A DNA stretch of 20,744 nucleotides from Kiritimatiellia bacterium. Lineage in GTDB: Bacteria > Verrucomicrobiota > Kiritimatiellia > RFP12 > UBA1067. Positions within the stretch are counted from its first letter, which is position 1. Each line of letters begins with the position of its first letter. The position numbers and the translations under genes were made by a program. Shown here in pieces: positions 1 to 7,300 of this stretch. The stretch lies in assembly GCA_017959645.1 (NCBI GenBank), contig JAGDAE010000022.1, positions 1-20,744 on the forward strand, written 5' to 3'. Under the pieces are notes generated by a model. That model worked only from the letters and a program-made list of their open reading frames with translations, was not told the origin of the DNA and did no database searches.

Positions 1-138
1 CACTTTGAAAAGTCCAACCATGCACTTTGGAAAGTCCAACTATGCACTTTTCGAAGTGCAACTATGCACTCCGCCGAGTCCAACCTTGGACTTTTCCGAG
101 TGCAACCATGGACTTTTTCGAGTGGATGGTTGCACTCG
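1..138. repeat. 22-bp degenerate tandem repeat array ending in an inverted half-copy
   Basis: Six consecutive 22-bp units begin at 1, 23, 45, 67, 89 and 111, and a partial seventh begins at 133. The array probably continues left of the window. The consensus is SACTTTTCGRAGTS followed by CAACYATG (S = C or G). ACT at unit positions 2-4, AGT at 11-13 and TG at 21-22 are invariant, so each unit contains an imperfect palindrome; unit 3 gives CACTT-TTCG-AAGTG exactly. In unit 6 the CAACCAT tail is inverted to ATGGTTG. This makes 97-109 and 126-138 a perfect 13-bp inverted repeat with a 16-nt loop. The period is not a multiple of three, so the open frame through it (27-338) is not a credible gene. 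Function unknown. Confidence 0.9.
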
Positions 139-202
139 AAAACCGCCATTATAGGGTCCTTCGCCGGCCATCGTATCGCTTCCGGAACTCCGCCTGGCTC
201 CG

Positions 203-232
203 TTGTCTTCAGTGGCGGAAACGTGGCATAAT
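203..232 (+). promoter_or_regulatory. Candidate sigma70-type promoter upstream of ftsH
   Basis: TTGTCT at 203-208 and CATAAT at 227-232 are separated by 18 bp, matching four of six and five of six consensus positions. It would start transcription near 239 and give ftsH a leader of about 110 nt. It competes with the extended -10 at 332-339; both could be used. Prediction by eye only. Confidence 0.4.
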
Positions 233-259
233 GGGCGGTGTCGATTTGAGCAAAGAAGC

Positions 260-280
260 GGCACGGTTTTCCGCCGTGTC
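260..280 (+). other. Small stem-loop in the ftsH upstream region
   Basis: Bases 260-266 can pair with 274-280 (seven pairs including one G-U) around a 7-nt loop. No U-tract follows, so it is not a convincing intrinsic terminator. It would lie in the leader if the 203-232 promoter is used. Apart from this, the tandem array and the promoter elements, nothing else is visible between 139 and 347. Confidence 0.3.
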
Positions 281-325
281 TGCTCGTTCAAAATTTCATG
301 TCGATTTTCGCCCAACCGGAGGGAA

Positions 326-339
326 AAATTTGATATAAT
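326..339 (+). promoter_or_regulatory. Extended -10 element abutting the ftsH start codon
   Basis: The 14-mer AAATTTGATATAAT contains TGATATAAT, a perfect extended -10 (TG-n-TATAAT) at 331-339 within AT-rich sequence. No good -35 lies 16-18 bp upstream, which extended -10 promoters do not require. TATAAT ends 8 nt before the ATG at 348, so initiation 6-8 nt downstream would give a leaderless or nearly leaderless mRNA. The same 14-mer occurs on the minus strand at 15621-15634, also directly before a start codon. Confidence 0.6.
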
Positions 340-347
340 ACCGATAT

Positions 348-2267
348 ATGGCGAAACAAAAAAAGAAGTCCGCCCCGGCACAGGACGGGAAGAATGCAAA
401 TGCACTCAGATCATGGCTGCTCATAGCCCTGGTCGCGGCGCTGTTTCTCTCGTTCTACCGTGCGAATCCAGGCGGGGACAAAGTCAGAGAACTCAACCAG
501 ATCGAGTTCTACCAGGCGCTTGACGAAGGCAAGGTTGTCGAGCCGGTCGAACGCTGGCGCGACTACGACAGCGGCGAGACTTTTCTCGCCGGCAAGATGG
601 AGACCGACGAGCTGAAGGAAGACGGCGCGCCGGTCGCGGTTCCGTACCGCGTGCAGCTGATACCCGGCGAGAACGAGAGTCTGATGGAAGACCTGTTCGC
701 GCGGCGCATGCCGGTCGTGGTGAAGGAGCGGCGAAGCGCGCTGTCGCCGTTCGTGGTCCAACTGCTGGTGTTCTTCGCCTTCATGTTCCTGTTCTACTGG
801 TTCTTCTACCGCCGCGCGGCCGGCGGAGGCGGGATGTTCGGCTTCGGCAAGTCGAAGGCGAAACTGCTGACCGGCAAGGAAGACAAGGCGAAGGTCACGT
901 TCGCCGACGTGGCCGGCATCGACGAGGCGAAGGAGGAGGTGCAGGAGATCGTCGAGTTCCTCAAGAAGCCGGACATGTTCAAGAAACTCGGCGGCAGAAT
1001 CCCCAAGGGCATACTGATGGTGGGCCCGCCCGGAACGGGCAAGACGCTGCTGGCGAAAGCGATCGCCGGCGAGGCGAAGGTCCCCTTCTTCGCGATGAGC
1101 GGCAGCGATTTCGAGGAGATGTTCGTCGGCGTCGGCGCGAGCCGCATGCGCGACATGTTCTCGGAGGCGAAGAAGCGCGCGCCGTGCATCGGGTTCATCG
1201 ACGAGATCGATTCGAGCGGAATGAAGCGCACCGGCGCCGGCGCGATCGGCGGGTCGCACGCATACGAGCAGACGCTGAACACGATGCTCGTCGAGATGGA
1301 CGGCTTCGACGCAAACGAGGGGGTTATCGTGATCGCGGCGACGAACCGCCCGGACACGCTCGATTCGGCGCTGCTGCGTCCGGGCCGCTTCGACCGGCAG
1401 GTGGTCATAGACCTTCCGACGCTCAAGGGGCGCGAAGAGATTCTCGCGCTGCACGGCAAGAGGATCAAGTTCGGTCCCGACGCCGATCTCGCGCGGGTGG
1501 CGCGCGGCACGCCCGGGTTCTCGGGTGCGGATCTGGCCAACCTGCTGAACGAGGCGGCGCTGATGGCGGCGAAAAGGAATCTCGAGGCGGTGGACATGAA
1601 GACGCTCGACGAAGCGCGCGACAAGGTTCTCTGGGGGCGCGAGCGCAAATCGGCGGGCTACTCGAAGCGCGACCGCGAAATCACGGCGTGGCACGAATCC
1701 GGCCACGCGCTGCTGCAGCTGCTTCTCGAAAACACCGACCCGCTCCACAAGGTGACGATCATTCCGCGCGGACGCGCGCTGGGCGCGACGATGTCCCTTC
1801 CCGAACGCGACGTGCTCAACCATTCGCGCAACTACTACCTCGACGAGCTGGCGGTGCTGTGCGGCGGGAGGATAGCGGAGAAGATGTTCACCGGCGACGT
1901 CTCGACCGGCGCGGCGGCGGACATACGCGAGGCGACGAGAATCGCGAGGGAGATGGTGTGCACGTTCGCGATGAGCGACCGGTTCGGATTTCAGGCGTTT
2001 AGGGAGCCGAACGGCTTCTCCGGCATGGCGGAGCTTCCGCCCGCGTTCAGCGAAGAGACCTCGCGCGCGGTCGACGACGAAGTGACGCGGCTAGTGGGCG
2101 AGGCGTACGCGCGGGCGGAAAAACTGCTCGCCGAAAACCGCGCGAAAATAGAGACGGTCGCCGCCGCGCTGCTCGAGCGCGAGACGATGGACGGCAGAGA
2201 CGTCGAGGCGCTCGTAAAAGGAACGCCGGCGGCGCAAGAGCGAGAGGAAGAAGAGAGCGCGGAATGA
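348..2267 (+). CDS. ftsH: ATP-dependent zinc metalloprotease FtsH
   Basis: This is a 639-residue membrane AAA+ protease that extracts and degrades misfolded or regulatory membrane and cytosolic proteins as a hexamer. It has TM1 at about 22-38, a short periplasmic domain, TM2 at about 134-154, and a glycine-rich linker. The AAA module has Walker A GPPGTGKT (226-233), pore loop FVG (259-261), Walker B IGFIDEID (281-288) and arginine fingers R344 and R347. The protease domain has HESGH (449-453), and D525 is the likely third zinc ligand. The stretch after Walker B reads SSGMK and later SHAYEQ, where most FtsH proteins have AVGR and a DEREQ-type sequence. The start at 348 is the first in-frame ATG after a stop at 336-338. 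The only Shine-Dalgarno-like sequence, GGAGGG at 318-323, is 24 nt away. First gene of the plus-strand run; its stop overlaps the cdaA start by ATGA. Confidence 0.97.
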   Translation: MAKQKKKSAPAQDGKNANALRSWLLIALVAALFLSFYRANPGGDKVRELNQIEFYQALDEGKVVEPVERWRDYDSGETFLAGKMETDELKEDGAPVAVPYRVQLIPGENESLMEDLFARRMPVVVKERRSALSPFVVQLLVFFAFMFLFYWFFYRRAAGGGGMFGFGKSKAKLLTGKEDKAKVTFADVAGIDEAKEEVQEIVEFLKKPDMFKKLGGRIPKGILMVGPPGTGKTLLAKAIAGEAKVPFFAMSGSDFEEMFVGVGASRMRDMFSEAKKRAPCIGFIDEIDSSGMKRTGAGAIGGSHAYEQTLNTMLVEMDGFDANEGVIVIAATNRPDTLDSALLRPGRFDRQVVIDLPTLKGREEILALHGKRIKFGPDADLARVARGTPGFSGADLANLLNEAALMAAKRNLEAVDMKTLDEARDKVLWGRERKSAGYSKRDREITAWHESGHALLQLLLENTDPLHKVTIIPRGRALGATMSLPERDVLNHSRNYYLDELAVLCGGRIAEKMFTGDVSTGAAADIREATRIAREMVCTFAMSDRFGFQAFREPNGFSGMAELPPAFSEETSRAVDDEVTRLVGEAYARAEKLLAENRAKIETVAAALLERETMDGRDVEALVKGTPAAQEREEEESAE

Positions 2268-3073
2268 TCTCGATTTCGGCGACGCTCCAGATACTCGTCC
2301 TCTATATCGTGATCTACGCGATACTCAAGGGGGCGCGCGGCTCGCGCTTCGGGCAGGCGCTGACGGGACTTGGAATTCTCGCCGCGATCCTGATCGCCTT
2401 CTCCTACTTCTTCCACTTCGCGGTGCTGGCGAAGATAGTGCAGTTCCTCCTCGTCTACATCGCGGTTTCGACGGTGGTGATTTTCCAGCCGGAGATACGG
2501 CGCATCCTCTCGACGATGGGGGCGTTCGGATACCTCGAAAAGCCGAAGTACAATCCCGACGGGGCGGCGACGGGCGAATTCCTTGCCGAGGCGGCGATGC
2601 GGCTGGCGAACCGCAGGATGGGCGCGCTGATCGCGTTCGAGCGCGGAATTTCGCTGCGCGGCTACCAGGAGACCGGGGTCGCGCTCAACGCCGACATCTC
2701 GAACGAGCTGCTCGAATCGGTCTTCACTCCGCCGATGCCGCTGCACGACGGCGGTGCGATCGTGCGCGACGGACGGCTCGCCGCCGCGCACTGCATCTTC
2801 CCGGTCTCGAACAACCCCGGTCTGGCGGAGTACGGCATGCGCCACCGCGCCGCAGTCGGCCTCTCCGAAGAGACCGACGCGCTGGTCGTCGTCGTCTCCG
2901 AAGAATCGGGCGACGTGTCGGTAGCGCGCGACGGGAAGCTCTACCGGTACTCGGGCGACGCCAGGGCGGCCGGCCTGAGACGGTGGATGACGAAGGCGCT
3001 CCCGCGAACGAGGACGCTTCCGGAAAGAATCCTCGAGCGGATCGGGCTGCGCGGCAAAGGAGGCTGGAAATGA
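2264..3073 (+). CDS. cdaA: Diadenylate cyclase, CdaA/DacA type (membrane-bound c-di-AMP synthase)
   Basis: This 269-residue protein has three predicted N-terminal membrane helices (about 5-24, 33-50 and 55-74) followed by a DisA_N-type cyclase domain. Enzymes of this family condense two ATP into cyclic di-AMP at the inner membrane face; c-di-AMP controls potassium and osmolyte balance and cell-wall homeostasis in many bacteria. The nucleotide motifs are visible as HDGGA (161-165, usually DGA) and RHRAA (193-197), followed by GLSEETDA and VVSEESGD. The start overlaps the ftsH stop (ATGA, 2264-2267), which implies translational coupling. In Firmicutes cdaA is followed by cdaR and glmM. Here the next gene keeps only a CdaR-like membrane segment, followed by ftsK. 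Whether the third glycine in the DGA motif matters is unknown. Confidence 0.95.
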   Translation: MISISATLQILVLYIVIYAILKGARGSRFGQALTGLGILAAILIAFSYFFHFAVLAKIVQFLLVYIAVSTVVIFQPEIRRILSTMGAFGYLEKPKYNPDGAATGEFLAEAAMRLANRRMGALIAFERGISLRGYQETGVALNADISNELLESVFTPPMPLHDGGAIVRDGRLAAAHCIFPVSNNPGLAEYGMRHRAAVGLSEETDALVVVVSEESGDVSVARDGKLYRYSGDARAAGLRRWMTKALPRTRTLPERILERIGLRGKGGWK

Positions 3074-3246
3074 AAAGGAGCGCGGACGGAAAGAAACGCG
3101 GATTCTTCGCGCGGATCGCTAACGCGTTCGCGCACAACTGGGGGCTGAAGCTGCTCTCCCTCGCACTCGCGCTGATAATCTACCATTCGCTGAAAAGCGA
3201 CAAACCGCAAACCGCAAATGACCAGAGAAGAATATTCCAGTACTGA
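3070..3246 (+). CDS. Small single-pass membrane protein resembling the N-terminus of CdaR/YbbR
   Basis: This 58-residue ORF starts with ATG at 3070, overlapping the cdaA stop by ATGA, and runs into the beginning of ftsK (29-bp overlap). It has a basic N-terminus, then NWGLKLLSLALALIIYHSLK at about 23-42, then a short polar tail. That layout (N-x3-K-hydrophobic-LY/LW) is how CdaR/YbbR proteins begin, and CdaR is the usual partner encoded beside cdaA. The extracellular YbbR repeats are absent, and ftsK follows directly, so this is not a frameshifted full-length cdaR within this locus. It could be a minimal regulator of CdaA that binds through the membrane helix, a degenerate remnant, or an unrelated micropeptide. 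Position and coupling support real expression; function is inferred. Confidence 0.65.
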   Translation: MKRSADGKKRGFFARIANAFAHNWGLKLLSLALALIIYHSLKSDKPQTANDQRRIFQY

Positions 3247-5737
3247 AAACGAAGACGAGCAGAAGCACCGCCGGATCACCGGATGGTTGCTCATGCCGCT
3301 GTCGCTGTTCCCGCTGTTCGCGCTGCTGACCTACGACTGGCACGCGATTCCCGCGCTCCAGACCCCCGCCGCCCCGCACACGAACTGGATCGGAGCGCTC
3401 GGCGACCTGTTCGCATACGGCGGCTATTCGCTCATAGGGCTGGCGATATGGATAATCCCTCCGGTATGCGTGATACTCGGCGTGTGCATCGTGCTCGGGC
3501 GCCGGATGGGTGGCGCGAGACGGACGCTGTGGGCGCTCGTCTTCGTCGTGGCCAGTTCGTGCCTGATGCAGCTCGCGCAGTCGCACGCGCCGGGAATCGC
3601 CGCGCTGAAACACAGAATCAACATCGCGGACTGCGGAGGCGCGATAGGATATCTTCTGACCGACCGTCTGCTTTCGCCGGCGATAAGCGATCTCGGCGCG
3701 ACGATGGCGGTGACGATCGTGCTTCTCGTGTCGCTCGTGGGCGCTATCGGAGCGCACAATCTGCTCGGGTTCTTCCGCGCAATATGGCTCTGGACGGCGG
3801 CGCGGGAGCAGACAGCGGAGACTGCCGACGGCGATGAAGCCGAGATCGAACGCCGCCAGGAGGAATATCTCGCGGCAATGCGTGCGAAAGCGGACGCCAA
3901 AGCCGCCGCGCTCGCCGAAAAGGAGCGCGTCCGCGCCGAAAAGGAGGAGCTCAAACGGCAGGAGAAAGAGCGCCTGCGAGCGGAAAAGGAGCGCGCGCGC
4001 GCGGAGAAGGAAGCTGCGAAAGCCGAAAGGATCGCCGCGACCGCCGTGCCGGCGCCGGCGCAGACCGTCGCGCCTGCGCAGCCGGCGGAGAAGGACGCCG
4101 AAAGCGGCGACAAGGGTCCGTACATGCTGCCCGGAATCGACCTTCTCGCGCCGAGGCAGATTTCGGTCGCCGACCACAGCGATGTGGGGATGATGAGCGA
4201 AAAACTCGTCAACACCCTGAAACTGTTCGGCATCGAAGCGGCGGTAAGCTACACCGTCGAGGGGCCGGTCGTCACCAAATACGCGCTCACCCTCGCTCCG
4301 GGAACGCGCTATTCGGCGGTCACCAACATATCCGACAACCTGATGGGCGCGCTCCACGCGAAATCGCTACGCATCGAAGCGCCGATCCCCGGCGAGGAGT
4401 GCGTCGGAATCGAAGTGCCCAACACGAAGCCGGCGGGGATTTCGTTCCGGGAGATATTCGAGTCGGAGGCGTGGGCGAAGGCGAACGCGAAATTCGAGCT
4501 TCCCCTTCTCTTCGGCAAGGACGCGGCCGGCGGGGAACTGATCGCCGACCTGGCGTCGATGCCGCACATGCTCGTAGCCGGCGCGACCGGCCAAGGCAAG
4601 TCGGTATGCCTCAACTCGCTGATCTGCGGGCTGCTCATGACGCGCACGCCGGAACAACTCAAGCTCATCATGGTCGACCCGAAGAGCGTCGAATTCGCTT
4701 CGTACGCGGCGATACCGCATCTGCTCATTCCGGTCATCGCCGACAACAACAAGGTCGTCAAGGCGCTGATGTGGGCGGTCATGGAGATGGAAAAGCGCCT
4801 CAAGCTCTTCACCCGGGCGAGAGTGCGGAACATCTACGACTTCAACCACCGCAAATCGTTCACGCAGACGGATATGTTCGGCGGCGACGATGCGGCCGAT
4901 CCGTCGGGGATGCCGAAGACGATACCATATATCATCATCATCATCGACGAAGTGGCCGACCTGATGAGCCAGTGCGCGAAGATCGTGACCACGCCGATAA
5001 GCAGAATCGCGGCCAAGGCGCGCGCGGCCGGCATACATCTCATCCTCGCCACCCAGCGCCCGGACGCGAAAGTCATAACCGGAACGATCAAGGCCAACAT
5101 TCCCGGGCGGGTCGCGTTCAAGACCGCGTCGGCCATCGACTCGCGGACGATTCTGGACGATTCGGGCGCGGAAAACCTGATCGGCCGCGGCGACATGCTT
5201 TTCAAGGGCAAAGACAGCGTGATGATACGTGCGCAGGGAGCGTGGATCTCCGATGCGGAGATAGCCAACATCACCCGGTTCATCGAGGAACATTCGACGC
5301 TGCAGTACGACGACAAGTTCGCGAAAGGCATCGAGCGGGTCAAAGAGACCGGAGTGGAGGATCCGTTCGCCGACCAGAACGACGAGGACGCGAAAGAGGC
5401 GCGGGCCGAACAGCGCGAACAGATCAAGGCCGCCGCCAACGCCGACGATTTCAAGAAAGCGATCGAATGCGTCGTCAACACCCGCCGCGCATCGACAAGC
5501 CATTTCCAGCGCCAGATGGGATGGGGATACAACCACGCCGCCAAAATACTCGACATGCTCGCCGAACGCGGAGTCGTAAGCCAACAGAACGGAATGGGGC
5601 CGCGCTCCATCCTGATGAACGACGACGAACTTGTCGCGTTGCTGAACGGCGACAGCCAGGACGCCGCCGCGCAGAAAAGCGAAGACGGCGAAGGCGCCGG
5701 AGAACTGTTTGACACACAAGAGGAGCAACCGACATGA
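3218..5737 (+). CDS. ftsK: DNA translocase FtsK/SpoIIIE
   Basis: This 839-residue protein is a septum-anchored ATP-driven DNA pump that clears chromosome ends during division. It has four predicted membrane helices in roughly 22-180, and a highly charged Ala/Glu/Lys/Arg coiled-coil linker at about 205-275. A short Pro/Ala stretch precedes the motor. Walker A GATGQGKS is at 455-462 and Walker B IIIIIDE at 572-578. A winged-helix gamma domain lies at about 740-800 (TSHFQRQMGWGYNHAAKILD), the part that reads chromosome polarity sequences and activates XerCD in studied homologues. The start at 3218 overlaps the previous small gene by 29 bp and lacks a clear ribosome-binding site; later ATGs fall inside the first membrane helix. 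The stop overlaps the next start by ATGA at 5734-5737. Confidence 0.96.
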   Translation: MTREEYSSTENEDEQKHRRITGWLLMPLSLFPLFALLTYDWHAIPALQTPAAPHTNWIGALGDLFAYGGYSLIGLAIWIIPPVCVILGVCIVLGRRMGGARRTLWALVFVVASSCLMQLAQSHAPGIAALKHRINIADCGGAIGYLLTDRLLSPAISDLGATMAVTIVLLVSLVGAIGAHNLLGFFRAIWLWTAAREQTAETADGDEAEIERRQEEYLAAMRAKADAKAAALAEKERVRAEKEELKRQEKERLRAEKERARAEKEAAKAERIAATAVPAPAQTVAPAQPAEKDAESGDKGPYMLPGIDLLAPRQISVADHSDVGMMSEKLVNTLKLFGIEAAVSYTVEGPVVTKYALTLAPGTRYSAVTNISDNLMGALHAKSLRIEAPIPGEECVGIEVPNTKPAGISFREIFESEAWAKANAKFELPLLFGKDAAGGELIADLASMPHMLVAGATGQGKSVCLNSLICGLLMTRTPEQLKLIMVDPKSVEFASYAAIPHLLIPVIADNNKVVKALMWAVMEMEKRLKLFTRARVRNIYDFNHRKSFTQTDMFGGDDAADPSGMPKTIPYIIIIIDEVADLMSQCAKIVTTPISRIAAKARAAGIHLILATQRPDAKVITGTIKANIPGRVAFKTASAIDSRTILDDSGAENLIGRGDMLFKGKDSVMIRAQGAWISDAEIANITRFIEEHSTLQYDDKFAKGIERVKETGVEDPFADQNDEDAKEARAEQREQIKAAANADDFKKAIECVVNTRRASTSHFQRQMGWGYNHAAKILDMLAERGVVSQQNGMGPRSILMNDDELVALLNGDSQDAAAQKSEDGEGAGELFDTQEEQPT

Positions 5738-6495
5738 TCGAATTCGGAAAAACCCTGCGGTCCGCCCGCGAAGCGAAGGGCCTTACCGCGAGACAAATAG
5801 CCGACGCAACCCACATGATGATACAGGTCGTCGATGGTCTCGAAAACGAAAACTTCTCGAAAATCGCCGCGCCTATCTACGGCCGCGGTTTCGTGAAGCT
5901 CTACTGCGAAGCGGTAGGACTGGACCCGAAACCGATGATCGAAGAATTCATGGCCATCATCAACGGCAACCGCGAAACGATCCGTCCGGAACCTCCGCCT
6001 GCCGTAGAGCCCCCGCCGATCGCAGAACCGCCTGCGGAACCTCCGCCCGCCGCAAAGCCCCGGCCGGAACCTCCGCCTGCCGTAGAGCCCCCGCCGGACA
6101 TCATGCCCGAACCATCCCCGCCGCCGGTCGCGGATTCGCCGGTCATGCGCTTCGAGCAGCCGCCGGCAGCGAACCACTCGCCTTCACGCTACGCCGCACC
6201 GATTCCGCTCGACGATGCCGAGATTTCGCCAAGACGCGGATTCAGCATTCCCCGACTGCCGCCAAACGCATGGCGCATCGCCGTCGTGACGGCGGCGGCC
6301 GTGCTTATATTCTGGGGAATCGTCGCCGGCGTCAGATTCGTCTACCGCGCGACGATGACCGCGCCGGAAACCGTAATGCCGGATGCGGAGGAAGAAACTC
6401 CGGCGCCGGAGACCGCCGCAAAGCCAGAGACCACAGCCCCCGCCTCGCGCGTCGAACGCGTCGCGCTGCCGGCGAGACCGTTTTACGTGGATTGA
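5734..6495 (+). CDS. RodZ-like HTH, proline-rich, single-TM protein
   Basis: This 253-residue protein has an N-terminal Cro-like helix-turn-helix of the RodZ family (HTH_25 type) at 1-70, with the family-typical APIYGRGFVKLYCEAVGLD at about 46-64. A proline-rich segment at about 84-131 is built from PEPPPAVEPPP-like repeats. A membrane helix lies at about 180-202 (RIAVVTAAAVLIFWGIVAGV), followed by an acidic/Ala/Pro tail. RodZ proteins link MreB filaments to the elongation complex in rod-shaped cells. This one lacks the C-terminal periplasmic beta domain (DUF4115) of many homologues, so RodZ function is likely but not certain. Translationally coupled to ftsK by ATGA. The two-order layout (HTH inside, tail outside) assumes an N-in topology. 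Confidence 0.8.
   Translation: MIEFGKTLRSAREAKGLTARQIADATHMMIQVVDGLENENFSKIAAPIYGRGFVKLYCEAVGLDPKPMIEEFMAIINGNRETIRPEPPPAVEPPPIAEPPAEPPPAAKPRPEPPPAVEPPPDIMPEPSPPPVADSPVMRFEQPPAANHSPSRYAAPIPLDDAEISPRRGFSIPRLPPNAWRIAVVTAAAVLIFWGIVAGVRFVYRATMTAPETVMPDAEEETPAPETAAKPETTAPASRVERVALPARPFYVD
5986..6096 (+). repeat. 33-bp direct repeat inside the proline-rich segment
   Basis: The 33 bases at 5986-6018 recur without change at 6064-6096, a 78-bp (26-codon) offset, with related PP-rich sequence between them. Identity at the third codon positions indicates a recent in-frame duplication within the RodZ-like gene rather than selection on the peptide alone. Confidence 0.85.
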
Positions 6496-6507
6496 AACAA
6501 ACAAAAC

Positions 6508-6513
6508 AAGGAG
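6508..6513 (+). promoter_or_regulatory. Ribosome-binding site of nagB
   Basis: AAGGAG sits 7 nt before the ATG at 6521. It fixes this start over an in-frame upstream ATG at 6383 that lies inside the RodZ-like gene. Confidence 0.85.
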
Positions 6514-6520
6514 AACCGAA

Positions 6521-7300
6521 ATGGAAATCGTTGTCTGCAAAACCAAAGAAGAAGCGTCGAAACTCGCCGCCGCGATGATCACCGATGCCGTAAAGAAGAA
6601 TCCGAAGATCGTACTCGGCCTCGCAACCGGATCGACGCCGGTCATGATGTACGGAGAAATGGCCAAGGCGGTCAAGGCCAAGAAAGTAAGCTACAAGCAG
6701 GTCAAGAGCTGGAACCTCGACGAATATGTCGGCCTTCCCGGCACGCACGACCAGAGCTATCGCTACTTCATGAACGAGAACCTCTTCAAGAAGATCGACA
6801 TCAAGCTCTCCAACACCCATGTCCTCAACGGCATGGCCAAAGACCCCGAAAAGGAATGCAAGGCGTACGAGGCGCAGATCAAAAAAGCGGGCGGAATCGA
6901 CATACAGGTTCTCGGCATCGGCTCCGACGGCCACATCGCGTTCAACGAACCCGGTACGTCGCTCAACAGCCGCACTTCTGTCGTGTATCTCACGCCGTCT
7001 ACGATCAAGGACAACGCCCGCCTCTTCTTCAAGGGCAAGGAGAAAGACGTGCCGACCCGCGCGCTTTCGATGGGCGTCGGCACCATCTGCGAGGCGAAAA
7101 AGATAATCCTCCTCGCTTTCGGCAAGGGCAAGGCCGATGCGATCAAAGGATGCGTAGAAGGCGGAATGAGCCAATTCTGCACCGCCTCCGCCCTCCAGGC
7201 GCACAACGACGCGTGGATCTTCTGCGACGAAGACGCCGCGTCGAAACTCAAACTGAAAGAATACTACCGCTGGCGCAGCGCGACCAAACTCGGAAAATGA
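6521..7300 (+). CDS. nagB: Glucosamine-6-phosphate deaminase
   Basis: This 259-residue enzyme interconverts glucosamine-6-phosphate with fructose-6-phosphate and ammonia, the last step of N-acetylglucosamine catabolism (E. coli NagB is 266 residues). The phosphate loop GLATGSTP is at 33-40. The catalytic residues map as D67 (LDEYVGL), D136 and H138 (GIGSDGHIAFNEPG) and E143, equivalent to D72, D141, H143 and E148 of E. coli. The C-terminus is short and basic. The start is set by a strong AAGGAG. It lies 25 bp after the RodZ-like gene and overlaps the next gene by ATGA (7297-7300). The ROK-like and NahK-like kinases on the opposite strand may belong to the same amino-sugar economy; nagA is not in the window. 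Confidence 0.95.
   Translation: MEIVVCKTKEEASKLAAAMITDAVKKNPKIVLGLATGSTPVMMYGEMAKAVKAKKVSYKQVKSWNLDEYVGLPGTHDQSYRYFMNENLFKKIDIKLSNTHVLNGMAKDPEKECKAYEAQIKKAGGIDIQVLGIGSDGHIAFNEPGTSLNSRTSVVYLTPSTIKDNARLFFKGKEKDVPTRALSMGVGTICEAKKIILLAFGKGKADAIKGCVEGGMSQFCTASALQAHNDAWIFCDEDAASKLKLKEYYRWRSATKLGK

Noticed and set aside
1..138. CRISPR array or integron attC cluster
   Set aside because: Units are contiguous and degenerate with no unique spacers, there are no cas or integrase genes, and no attC core sites are visible.
318..323. GGAGGG as the Shine-Dalgarno of ftsH
   Set aside because: It is 24 nt before the ATG, far beyond normal spacing, and an in-frame stop at 336-338 rules out an earlier start.
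27..338. 103-residue frame beginning in the repeat array
   Set aside because: Its N-terminal half is only translated 22-bp repeat (period not a multiple of three), the rest is promoter region, and it has no ribosome-binding site or recognisable domain.
411..1823. 470-residue frame antisense to ftsH, and similar long antisense frames such as 4367-5728
   Set aside because: They mirror highly conserved genes, are Arg/His/Leu-rich as expected from G+C-rich antisense codons, and show no domain.
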